Below, one piece after another: positions 36,012 to 42,997 of a DNA stretch of 64,000 nucleotides (positions are counted from its first letter, which is position 1; each line of letters begins with the position of its first letter). The position numbers were made by a program, and so were the translations under genes. The notes beneath the pieces are model-generated. The model was not told the origin of the DNA and made no database searches. It saw nothing but the letters and a program-made list of their open reading frames with translations. The DNA comes from Trebonia sp035571275 (GTDB lineage Bacteria > Actinomycetota > Actinomycetes > Streptosporangiales > Streptosporangiaceae). The stretch is taken from positions 1-64,000 of the forward strand of contig DATMKQ010000105.1 of NCBI GenBank assembly GCA_035571275.1, read 5' to 3'.

Positions 36012-36770
36012 ATGGCAGGGTCTAGAACCGCGCGCGCCGGAACCAAACGAACAGCTGTCCGACGGCGCGCCGTCGGCACACGGGATCGGATCATCAATCA
36101 TCTGGCGGCGGTCGCCGAGATCGCGGACACCACGGGAATGGCGAGCACCAGGCTCGCCGAGGCGGTCGCCTACCCCGGTTCCAGTGTCGCGTTCGCCCAG
36201 CTGCTATCGGGCATGGAACGCGACGGCCTGATCTCGCGGGAAGTACGAGGCAAGCGGACATATCGCATCACGCTGGCCGCCAAGGCGGCCGCGCGGCTCG
36301 CGGGCGCGGGCACCGATGCCGGGGTCCATCAGGACGCGGTCACGGCGGCCGCCATCGCGGCGACCACCGCCGACGCCGCGATGACCGTCACCGCCGGCGG
36401 ACTTGACTACGACGAGCTCGCCCGCCGGCTGCTCATCCAGGTCATCCGGAGGCTCGCGGCGACCCCGAGCGAGCTCGAGCAGGCGGTCGCCGGGCTGGAG
36501 CGGGAACTCGCCACCGCGTGGACCAGGCAAGGCACGCTGTCCGCCGAGAACATGCGGCTGCGCGAACAGCTCCTGAAGACCCAGCACGACCTCGACCTGG
36601 CGCGGCACCGCAACCGCCGGATGGCCATCACCGACGAGCTCGACTCCGCCGAGGTGGTGGTGCTCCAGCGGCTGCTCACGCCCGACGGTGCCGAACAGCC
36701 GCCCGCGACCACCAGCGAGCGGGTATTAATGACCGGTGTAATCACCTCGGGCGACTGGCGCCTTAGCTGA
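36012..36770 (+). CDS. unrecognised winged-helix/coiled-coil protein, putative transcriptional regulator
   Basis: This 252-aa protein matches no family I can name. Residues about 25-90 look like a winged helix: STRLAEAVAYPGSSVAFAQLLSGMERDGLISREVRGKRTYRITLAAKAA has the shape of recognition helix plus wing, and is Arg/Lys-rich at both sides. The middle is Ala/Thr-rich. Residues about 130-210 form a long heptad-bearing helix (EQAVAGLERELATAW, ENMRLREQLLKTQHDLDLAR), suggesting a dimerising coiled coil. It could be a DNA-binding protein that controls itself through the 20-bp spaced direct repeat just upstream. ATG at 36012 has GGGGGAG before it; a GTG at 36000 is less likely. Confidence 0.7.
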   Translation: MAGSRTARAGTKRTAVRRRAVGTRDRIINHLAAVAEIADTTGMASTRLAEAVAYPGSSVAFAQLLSGMERDGLISREVRGKRTYRITLAAKAAARLAGAGTDAGVHQDAVTAAAIAATTADAAMTVTAGGLDYDELARRLLIQVIRRLAATPSELEQAVAGLERELATAWTRQGTLSAENMRLREQLLKTQHDLDLARHRNRRMAITDELDSAEVVVLQRLLTPDGAEQPPATTSERVLMTGVITSGDWRLS

Positions 36771-37281
36771 GGCGCCGCAGGGCCTTGCGGTGATAGCGGG
36801 CCGTCTCGATGTAGTGCCTGACCGCGCGCTGCGTCCAGGCGGCGTCGACACCGCTGCGCTTGATCGTCGCGGGCACGCCTGCGACGAGCGAGCCCGGCGG
36901 CACTTCGAAGCCCTCCGGCACCAGCGCGGCCGCGGCGACGATCGAGCCCGCGCCCACGACCGCGCGGTTAAGCGTCACCGAGCCCGAGCCGATCAGGCAG
37001 CCATCCTCCACCACGCACCCCTCCAGGTGCGCGTTGTGCCCGACCACGCAGTCCGCGCCGATCACTGTCGGATGCCGAGCCGTGCAGTGCACGACCGTGC
37101 CGTCCTGCACCGACGTCCGCGCGCCCACGATGATCGTCCCGTGGTCGCCGCGCAGCACCGCACCGGGCCACACCGACGCCTCCGGCCCTATCTTCACACG
37201 CCCGATGACAACAGCATCGGGGGCCACGTAGGCGAGCTCATCGATGTCCGGCGCGTCGTCGTCGAGTGCATAAATCGGCAC
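36763..37281 (-). CDS. gamma-carbonic-anhydrase-family (left-handed beta-helix) protein
   Basis: This 172-aa hexapeptide-repeat trimer protein is of the YrdA/Cam type. It begins PIYALDDDAPDI, and the beta-helix includes VWPGAVLRGDHG, TSVQDGTVVHC, VVGHNAHLEGC and GSGSVTLNRAVV, with a C-terminal helix. His65 and His82 correspond to two zinc ligands. The third, normally His five residues after the second (VGHxxxxHG), is Glu87 here, with an extra His at 85. Activity as carbonic anhydrase is therefore uncertain. GTG 37281 is preferred to ATG 37287 because a TACCCT -10-like element abuts that ATG. The gene overlaps the end of the winged-helix gene by 8 bp (convergent) and is divergent from the helicase. 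Confidence 0.85.
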   Translation of the reverse strand: MPIYALDDDAPDIDELAYVAPDAVVIGRVKIGPEASVWPGAVLRGDHGTIIVGARTSVQDGTVVHCTARHPTVIGADCVVGHNAHLEGCVVEDGCLIGSGSVTLNRAVVGAGSIVAAAALVPEGFEVPPGSLVAGVPATIKRSGVDAAWTQRAVRHYIETARYHRKALRRLS

Positions 37282-37287
37282 CTGCAT

Positions 37288-37297
37288 AGGGTAGCGT
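37288..37297. promoter_or_regulatory. overlapping divergent -10 elements between gamma-CA and DinG genes
   Basis: The ten bases AGGGTAGCGT read as TACCCT on the minus strand (37293-37288) and TAGCGT on the plus strand (37292-37297), sharing one TA. TACCCT is six bases from the minus-strand GTG at 37281. TAGCGT is seven bases from the plus-strand GTG at 37305. Both genes therefore appear leaderless, driven by one symmetric core. Confidence 0.5.
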
Positions 37298-37304
37298 CTC
37301 GCTC

Positions 37305-39311
37305 GTGACCGACAGCTCCCCCGGTGACCAGAAGATCGCTGAGCTCCTCGCGACGGCCGTATCCGCGATAGGCGGCTCGGAACGGCCAGGGCAGGCACGC
37401 ATGGCGGAAGCTGTCTGGCAGGCGATGACCGACGGAGAGCACCTGGCGGTCCAGGCGGGAACGGGCACCGGCAAGTCGCTCGCCTACCTGGTGCCCGCGC
37501 TGCGCCTGGCCACCGACCGGCGCGGACCCGTCGTCGTGTCCACGGCCACCATCGCGCTCCAGCGCCAGCTTGTCGAGCGCGACCTGCCGCGGCTGGCCGA
37601 CGCGCTGCGCGGCCCGCTGGGCCGCACCCCGGTGTTCGCGATACTCAAGGGGCGGGCCAACTACCTGTGCCTGAACAAGCTGCGCAACGAAGCGCCGGAC
37701 GACCCACGGGACGCTCTGTTCCAGCCAGCCTCGTACGAACCGTCGAGCGCGCTCGGCGCGAACGTGAAGCGGCTGCACCAGTGGGCGGCGAGCACCACAA
37801 GCGGGGACCGTGACGAGCTCGTGCCGGGCGTGCCCGACCAGGCGTGGCGTCAGGTGTCGGTGTCGGCGCGGGAGTGCCTGGGCGCTCATCGCTGCCCGTT
37901 CGGGGTGGAGTGCTTCAGTGAGCGGGCGCGGAAGATAGCCGGGGACGCGGACGTCGTCGTCACCAACCACGCGCTGCTCGCGATCGACGCCCTCGGCGAC
38001 GGCGGGATCCTGCCAGAACACCGCGTGGTGATCGTCGACGAGGCGCACGACCTGGTCGACCGCGTGACGTCGGTGGCGACAGGCGAACTGTCCGCGGCGA
38101 CCGTGGAAGCGGCGGTGCGGCGCTGCGGGCGTCTCGCCGGGGAGACGGAGACGGCCAGGCTGTCCGAGGCGGGCATGGCGCTCGGGCCGCTGCTGCTGAC
38201 CGCGCCCGCAGGCCGGATGGACCGGCTCGACCCCGCCCTGGGCGCGTCGCTGACCGCGCTGCGAGACGCGGCCGCCGCGTGCGCGGCGGCGCTGCGGCTC
38301 GCGGTGCGGGCGGACGAGGGCGACTCCGCCGTCGCGGGCGCCGCGCAGACGGCACAGGTCGCCCTCGAGGACATCGAGGCATGCGCCGACCGGATGGTCA
38401 CCGCCTTCGAGCTGCCGGTCGAGGAGCGCGAGGAGGTTGTCTGGCTGGACCGGCCGGACGATCTCATGGACACGTCGCGTCCCACCAGCCTGTACGTAGC
38501 GCCGCTCGAGGTCGGTGAGGTGCTGGCGACATCCCTTTTTTCTGAACGAACCGTGGTGCTCACCTCGGCGACGCTGACCCTCGGCGGGTCGTTTGAGCCT
38601 CTCGCCAGGCAGTGGGGTCTCGACCCCGGTTCTGTTGGCAGCGAGTGGACCGGCCTCGACGTCGGCTCGCCGTTCGCGCACGGGCGCAGCGGCATCCTGT
38701 ACGTGGCGAGGCACCTGCCCCCGCCAGGGCGGGACGGGCTCGACCCTTCGTACCTGACGGAGCTCCAGGAGCTGATCGAGGCGGCGGGCGGACGGACACT
38801 CGGGTTGTTCTCCTCGATGCGGGCGGCGCGCCAGGCCGCCGACCATCTGCGGCCCGTGCTGCGGGTCCCGCTGCTGTGCCAGGGGGACGACGCGACCGGG
38901 CAGCTCGTGCGCGAGTTCGCGGAAGACGAGCCAACCTGCCTGTTCGGCACCCTGTCGCTGTGGCAGGGCGTGGACGTGCCAGGGCCGTCGCTGCGGCTGG
39001 TGGCGATCGACCGCATTCCGTTCCCGCGCCCGGACGACCCGCTGTCGTCCGCGCGCACGCGGGCGGTAGAGGCCCGCGGCGGGAACGGGTTCATGGAAGT
39101 GTCCGCCGCGCACGCCGCGCTGCGCCTCGCTCAGGGCGCCGGGCGGCTGCTGCGGACGATGGACGACCGCGGGGTGGTCGCCGTGCTCGACCCGCGGCTG
39201 GTCACCAAGCGGTACGGGGACTTCCTGCGCGCGTCGCTGCCGCCGTTCTGGCAGACCAGTGACCCTGACGTGGTGCGCGGCGCGCTGCGCCGACTGGCCG
39301 CGGGCGCCTAA
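37305..39311 (+). CDS. DinG-like ATP-dependent DNA helicase (iron-sulphur XPD family)
   Basis: This 668-aa superfamily 2 helicase has Walker A AGTGTGKS (about 51-58), DEAH box VIVDEAHDL (245-248) and C-terminal motifs LTSATLTLGGSFE and the ATP-site helicase end ARTRAVEARGG...LRLAQGAGRLLRT. Four cysteines, about 122, 191, 197 and 203 (NYLCLNK and ECLGAHRCPFGVECF), have the spacing of the DinG/XPD 4Fe-4S domain. Such enzymes unwind 5'-3' and help resolve R-loops, G-quadruplexes or damaged forks. There is no N-terminal exonuclease domain. The GTG start has no Shine-Dalgarno, and a TAGCGT hexamer is seven bases upstream, pointing to a leaderless transcript. Confidence 0.92.
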   Translation: MTDSSPGDQKIAELLATAVSAIGGSERPGQARMAEAVWQAMTDGEHLAVQAGTGTGKSLAYLVPALRLATDRRGPVVVSTATIALQRQLVERDLPRLADALRGPLGRTPVFAILKGRANYLCLNKLRNEAPDDPRDALFQPASYEPSSALGANVKRLHQWAASTTSGDRDELVPGVPDQAWRQVSVSARECLGAHRCPFGVECFSERARKIAGDADVVVTNHALLAIDALGDGGILPEHRVVIVDEAHDLVDRVTSVATGELSAATVEAAVRRCGRLAGETETARLSEAGMALGPLLLTAPAGRMDRLDPALGASLTALRDAAAACAAALRLAVRADEGDSAVAGAAQTAQVALEDIEACADRMVTAFELPVEEREEVVWLDRPDDLMDTSRPTSLYVAPLEVGEVLATSLFSERTVVLTSATLTLGGSFEPLARQWGLDPGSVGSEWTGLDVGSPFAHGRSGILYVARHLPPPGRDGLDPSYLTELQELIEAAGGRTLGLFSSMRAARQAADHLRPVLRVPLLCQGDDATGQLVREFAEDEPTCLFGTLSLWQGVDVPGPSLRLVAIDRIPFPRPDDPLSSARTRAVEARGGNGFMEVSAAHAALRLAQGAGRLLRTMDDRGVVAVLDPRLVTKRYGDFLRASLPPFWQTSDPDVVRGALRRLAAGA

Positions 39312-39528
39312 ATGGGTTGCGCCGTTCGGGTGTGTCGTGGATACAGTCGCTGGCATGAAGGTCAGTTGCCGACGCATTCTTGTCGCGGCCGCGCGAGCTA
39401 CTCACTCGCCGGTCGCTTCGGCCTGATCTAATCAACCTGCTGGCGACCGGGAACGGCTCGCCAGCGTATGTGTTTCTCGCGGTTGCGCTCGCCTGTTCTC
39501 GGCGTTGTCTGAAAGAGGCGTGGCTGTC

Positions 39529-40713
39529 ATGAATACCGAAGAAACCATCTCCACCTTCACCGAATTCTTCACCGAGCGCGGGCATCGGGCGATCCCGAGC
39601 GGTTCGCTGCTACCTCCGCCGGGCGACCCGGTGCTGTTCACTTCGGCGGGCATGCACCCGCTGACCCCGTACCTGGCGGGCCAGCCGCATCCGCTGGGCC
39701 GGCGGCTAGCCGGGGTGCAACGGTGCCTGCGGACCACCGACCTTGAGGAGGTTGGCGACCCCTGGCACCTGACGGTGTTCCAGATGCTTGGCTCGTGGTC
39801 GCTTGGCGACTACGACGGGCCGCAGAGCCAGCGGTGGGGGCTTGAGCTGCTGTGCGACCGCTTCGGGCTCCGGCGGGAACTGCTGTACGCGACCGTGTTC
39901 GGCGGGGACGGGGACGTGGGACCGGACATCGTGGCGGAAGAGACCTGGCGCTCGCTTGGGATCCCGGTCGAGCGGCTCGGCCCGGAGGACAACTGGTGGT
40001 CGAACGGGCCGACCGGCCCGTGCGGACCCGACTCGGAGATCCACGTCTGGACCGGGGACGGGCCTCCCGCGGGGCGCCCCAGCACCGATGACCGCTGGCT
40101 GGAGCTGTGGAACCACGTCACGATGCGATATGAGCGGCATCCGGACGGCAGCCTGACTCCGCTGCGACAGCCGAGCGTCGATACCGGAATGGGACTTGAG
40201 CGGCTGCTTTTGGTGTCGCAGCACGTGGGGTCGGTGTACGAGACCGACTTGTTCGCGCCATGGATGTCCGTGCTGTCCTCGGGGCTGTCCTCGGGGCTGT
40301 CCTCGGGGCTGCCTTCGCGGATACTGGCCGATCATCTACGGTCAGCGATCGTGGTCATCGGCGATGGCGTGCGGCCGTCGAACACCGGCCGCGGATACGT
40401 GCTCAGGAGGCTTCTGCGCCGGGCGCTGACGGTGCTGTGGCACGACGGTAGCTCGCTGAGCCTCGCGGAGCTGCCGCCAGACCTGGTGCGGCACACAGCA
40501 AAGCCGTTCGGTCAAATCATTGCGCCCTCTCTCGTGAGCGAAATTCTGGCGGCGGAGGAACGCAAGTACCGCGAGCTGGTTACCCGGGGCCGGTCGCTGC
40601 TGCGACGGTTGTACCCGTCGGGCAGGCTGACCGAAAAGGACTACGAGTTTCTCCGGGACACGCACGGGCTGCCCAGGGAGGTGGTTACCGGACTGCTGGG
40701 CGAGCTTTGCTAG
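39529..40713 (+). CDS. stand-alone alanyl-tRNA synthetase catalytic-core homologue
   Basis: This 394-aa protein covers only the class II aminoacylation core of AlaRS, against about 880 aa in full-length AlaRS. Seen are TFTEFFTERGHRAIPSGSLLPP, motif-1/2 region LFTSAGMHPLTPYLAG and RCLRTTDLEEVGD, FQMLGSWSLGDYDG, GPTGPCGPDSEIHVW, motif 3 DTGMGLERLLLV, and RPSNTGRGYVLRRLLRRAL. The editing domain (HxxxH...CxxxH) and C-Ala domain are entirely absent, and the frame ends cleanly. It could charge a tRNA, a carrier protein or a small amine with alanine or another amino acid, or be a regulator; nothing here decides. AGAGG lies ten bases before the ATG. The TetR gene follows after 26 bp. Confidence 0.85.
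   Translation: MNTEETISTFTEFFTERGHRAIPSGSLLPPPGDPVLFTSAGMHPLTPYLAGQPHPLGRRLAGVQRCLRTTDLEEVGDPWHLTVFQMLGSWSLGDYDGPQSQRWGLELLCDRFGLRRELLYATVFGGDGDVGPDIVAEETWRSLGIPVERLGPEDNWWSNGPTGPCGPDSEIHVWTGDGPPAGRPSTDDRWLELWNHVTMRYERHPDGSLTPLRQPSVDTGMGLERLLLVSQHVGSVYETDLFAPWMSVLSSGLSSGLSSGLPSRILADHLRSAIVVIGDGVRPSNTGRGYVLRRLLRRALTVLWHDGSSLSLAELPPDLVRHTAKPFGQIIAPSLVSEILAAEERKYRELVTRGRSLLRRLYPSGRLTEKDYEFLRDTHGLPREVVTGLLGELC
40273..40320 (+). repeat. 12-bp tandem repeat inside the AlaRS-like gene
   Basis: Three exact copies of CTGTCCTCGGGG (40273-40308) plus a degenerate fourth (40309-40320) encode L-S-S-G repeats at about residues 249-264. They lie between motif 3 and the ADHLRSAIVVIGDG segment, a surface-loop position. 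The 12-bp unit keeps the frame if copy number changes. Confidence 0.9.
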
Positions 40714-40726
40714 GGCCAGGGACCGG

Positions 40727-40732
40727 TAGGGT
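40727..40732 (+). promoter_or_regulatory. -10-like element TAGGGT for a leaderless TetR gene transcript
   Basis: TAGGGT ends seven bases before the GTG at 40740, the standard leaderless spacing. This suggests the TetR gene can be transcribed apart from the AlaRS-like gene, whose stop is only about 14 bp upstream of the hexamer. Confidence 0.5.
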
Positions 40733-40739
40733 ACATAAC

Positions 40740-41366
40740 GTGTCAACGGTCTCACCGTCACCAGCGGGCCGGCTTCGCCGGGAGCCTCGCCAGGCACGGT
40801 CCCGGGCCCGGCTGGCGCAGATCCTCGCGGCCGCCGACGCGATCCTGGCGACCGAAGGTGTCGAGGCGCTCACGATCCGCCGGATCGCCGAACGCGCCGG
40901 GGTGTCGGTCGGCACCCTCTACCAGTTCTTCCCCGACAAGGGGTCGGTCGTCGACGCGGTGGCCCGCGCGTACATCGACGAGTTCGACGCGCTGGCGGAC
41001 GCGCTGGTGAATTCGGCCGCGAGCGGGGACTGGTCGGATCCTGTCGGGCGGATCGTCGACTCGTTCGTGGCCCTCTACCGGTCACATCCCGGCTACGTGG
41101 CACTGTGGTCCGGGCGGCACCTGTCCCCCGAACTCGCGCGCGCCGACGAGGCCAATAACCAGGTGATCGCGGCCGGCGTGCAGCAGGTGCTTGCCGCGTA
41201 CGCCGGGGTGACCGACGGGCCGCGGCTCGAACTGGCCGTGCGGGTCGCGGTGCGCACGGCCGACGCGCTGTTGCAGTACGCGTTCTCGCTGTCGCCCGAC
41301 GGGGATGACGCGGTGCTCGCCGAGCTGAAAAACCTGCTGCGGATATACCTGGCCAGCCTGCGGTAG
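40740..41366 (+). CDS. TetR-family transcriptional regulator
   Basis: This 208-aa regulator has the TetR N-terminal helix-turn-helix: RLAQILAAADAILATEGVEALTIRRIAERAGVSVGTLYQFFPDKGSVVDAVA (read in two halves, about residues 23-72). The C-terminal ligand domain contains RSHPGYVALWSGRHLSPELARADEANNQV, typical of the TetR_C_17-like group. GTG at 40740 is preferred over the in-frame start at 40707, which would overlap the AlaRS-like gene's end and add 11 residues absent from TetR proteins. Its target is unknown; the adjacent AlaRS-like gene is the first candidate. It is convergent with the kinase gene, 11 bp beyond the stop. Confidence 0.9.
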   Translation: MSTVSPSPAGRLRREPRQARSRARLAQILAAADAILATEGVEALTIRRIAERAGVSVGTLYQFFPDKGSVVDAVARAYIDEFDALADALVNSAASGDWSDPVGRIVDSFVALYRSHPGYVALWSGRHLSPELARADEANNQVIAAGVQQVLAAYAGVTDGPRLELAVRVAVRTADALLQYAFSLSPDGDDAVLAELKNLLRIYLASLR

Positions 41367-41377
41367 TTGTTTCTCAG

Positions 41378-42997
41378 TCAGGCGGCCGGACCGCCGTTGA
41401 GCCGGGCGTAGATCGCGCGGTTCTTGCGGTAGCAGTCGCGAAACGCCGCGTAGCCTTTCTCGTAGGCATGCTGGTTTGCGTCGTCAGGCGCGAACCGCTC
41501 GCAGATCTGGACAAGGTCCGGGATCTCGGCCCAGGTCACCGCACCGATCGCGATGCTCGCGAGCAATGCCGCGCCGCGCGCGTTGGCCGCTGACGGCTGC
41601 GCGACCTGGCAGATGGGCCGGCGCAGGATGTCGGCCAATGTCTGGCACCACAGCCGCGAGGTCGCCCCGCCGCCGATGAACCTGATCGGGCCGAGCCCCT
41701 CGGGTCCCGTCTTGCCGGTGAAGTGCTCGACGGCGTCGAGCATCCAGCGGGTGTTGTACGCGATGCCCTCGAAGACCGCGCGGGCCAGGTCTTCGCGACG
41801 AGTCTGCAGGGACAGGTTGAGCCACCCGCCGCGCAGGGTCACGTCGTCCACGGGGGTGCGCTCGCCGTTCAGCCACGGCGTGAAGATCACGCCCCCGCTG
41901 CCCGGCGGGGCCTTGGCGGCCAGCGCGTTCAACTCGGCCAGCGCCTGCGCCGAGCGGGCCGGGCCATGCTGATCGAGCACGTTGTCGATCAGCCAGTCGA
42001 CCGCCTTGCCCGCCACGTTCTGGATGGTGGCGACCCAGTACCGGCCGGGCACCACGGACGGCATGGACGCGATGTTGCGGAACACGTCCGTCTTCTTGTT
42101 CGGCACATGGCAGGTCAGCCACGCGCTCGTGCCGATGTAGAGATGCGGGACGTGGTCGCCCGTGGCGCCCGCGCCGAGTGCCGCCGCGGTCGTGTCGCCG
42201 GTGCCGGTTATCACCTGGGTGGTCGTGTTCAGGCCCAGGTCCTGGGCGGCCTGGCTGGTCAGGTTGCCGGCGACGGTCGCCGGGCTGACGATCTCCGGCA
42301 GCTTGGCCAGGTCGAGCTGGGCGGTGGCGGCCAGCGAGGCGTCCCAGCGGACGCGCCGCGGGTCGCGGTTGTCGGTGCACCAGCGCAGCACGGACGTGTC
42401 CGCGGCGGTCACCGCGCGGCCGCTGGCCCGCATCGTCAGGTACTCGGGGATGTCGAGCAGGTACCGCGCCTGCTGGTACGCCTGCGGCCGCTGGCGGGCC
42501 AGCCACAGCGTCTGGCCGACCGGGTCCTGGCCGGTGCGGGTGGGCGCGCCTCCGGTCTTGGCGACCCAGGCGCGCAGCTTGCGCGGGCTGTACCCGCTCC
42601 CGGGGAGGGCGGGCCAGCCGCCGGTCACCGCCTGCGCGTACCGCGCGCCGCGAGCGTCCATCCAGATCAGCGCCGGGTGCGTGGGGCATCCATGCTCGTC
42701 GACGGGCACGGTGCCGCCCCACTGGCTGGAAAAGCAGATCGCGGTGACGTCGTCTTTCGCGTTTGGGTGGGCGGCGAGCAGCTTGCGGACGCAGCCGGTG
42801 ATGGCCTGCCACCAGTCGTCAGGATCTTGTTCGGCGCCGCCGCCGGGCAGGATCCTGGTGGTCACGCTGGCGCTTTCGAGGGCGATCAGGTCGCCCCTGG
42901 CAGTGGCCAGCGCGACCTTAGGGCCTCCGGTGCCCAGGTCGACCCCGATCACGAGCCGCTCGGGCGCGGCCCGCGTTGTCCCGGGAGCGCTCGTCAT
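41378..42997 (-). CDS. FGGY-family carbohydrate kinase (xylulokinase-like)
   Basis: This 539-aa sugar kinase of the hexokinase-actin fold opens with VIGVDLGTGGPKVALAT (phosphate-1 loop) and contains WGGTVPVDEHG, PALIWMDARGARYA (substrate region), VITGTGDTTAAALGAG and the adenosine-site IRFIGGGATSRLWCQTLADILRRPI. FGGY enzymes phosphorylate pentuloses, hexuloses, glycerol or related polyols. The N-terminus is most like xylulo/ribulokinases, but the sugar is uncertain. The start overlaps the aminotransferase stop (ATGA at 42994-42997). It is the last gene of an operon also encoding a class II aldolase, so the phosphorylated sugar is probably cleaved by that aldolase. Confidence 0.87.
   Translation of the reverse strand: MTSAPGTTRAAPERLVIGVDLGTGGPKVALATARGDLIALESASVTTRILPGGGAEQDPDDWWQAITGCVRKLLAAHPNAKDDVTAICFSSQWGGTVPVDEHGCPTHPALIWMDARGARYAQAVTGGWPALPGSGYSPRKLRAWVAKTGGAPTRTGQDPVGQTLWLARQRPQAYQQARYLLDIPEYLTMRASGRAVTAADTSVLRWCTDNRDPRRVRWDASLAATAQLDLAKLPEIVSPATVAGNLTSQAAQDLGLNTTTQVITGTGDTTAAALGAGATGDHVPHLYIGTSAWLTCHVPNKKTDVFRNIASMPSVVPGRYWVATIQNVAGKAVDWLIDNVLDQHGPARSAQALAELNALAAKAPPGSGGVIFTPWLNGERTPVDDVTLRGGWLNLSLQTRREDLARAVFEGIAYNTRWMLDAVEHFTGKTGPEGLGPIRFIGGGATSRLWCQTLADILRRPICQVAQPSAANARGAALLASIAIGAVTWAEIPDLVQICERFAPDDANQHAYEKGYAAFRDCYRKNRAIYARLNGGPAA

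Noticed and set aside
39312..39528. T-box riboswitch upstream of the AlaRS-like gene
   Set aside because: A CCGGTCGC/GCGACCGG stem is present, but the conserved T-box sequence and a specifier loop could not be found.
39529..40713. AlaRS-like gene as a degraded pseudogene
   Set aside because: Frame is intact, catalytic motifs are kept, the stop falls at a domain boundary, and a ribosome-binding site is present. A gene decayed from full-length AlaRS would show remnants of the editing domain downstream; instead a TetR gene follows.
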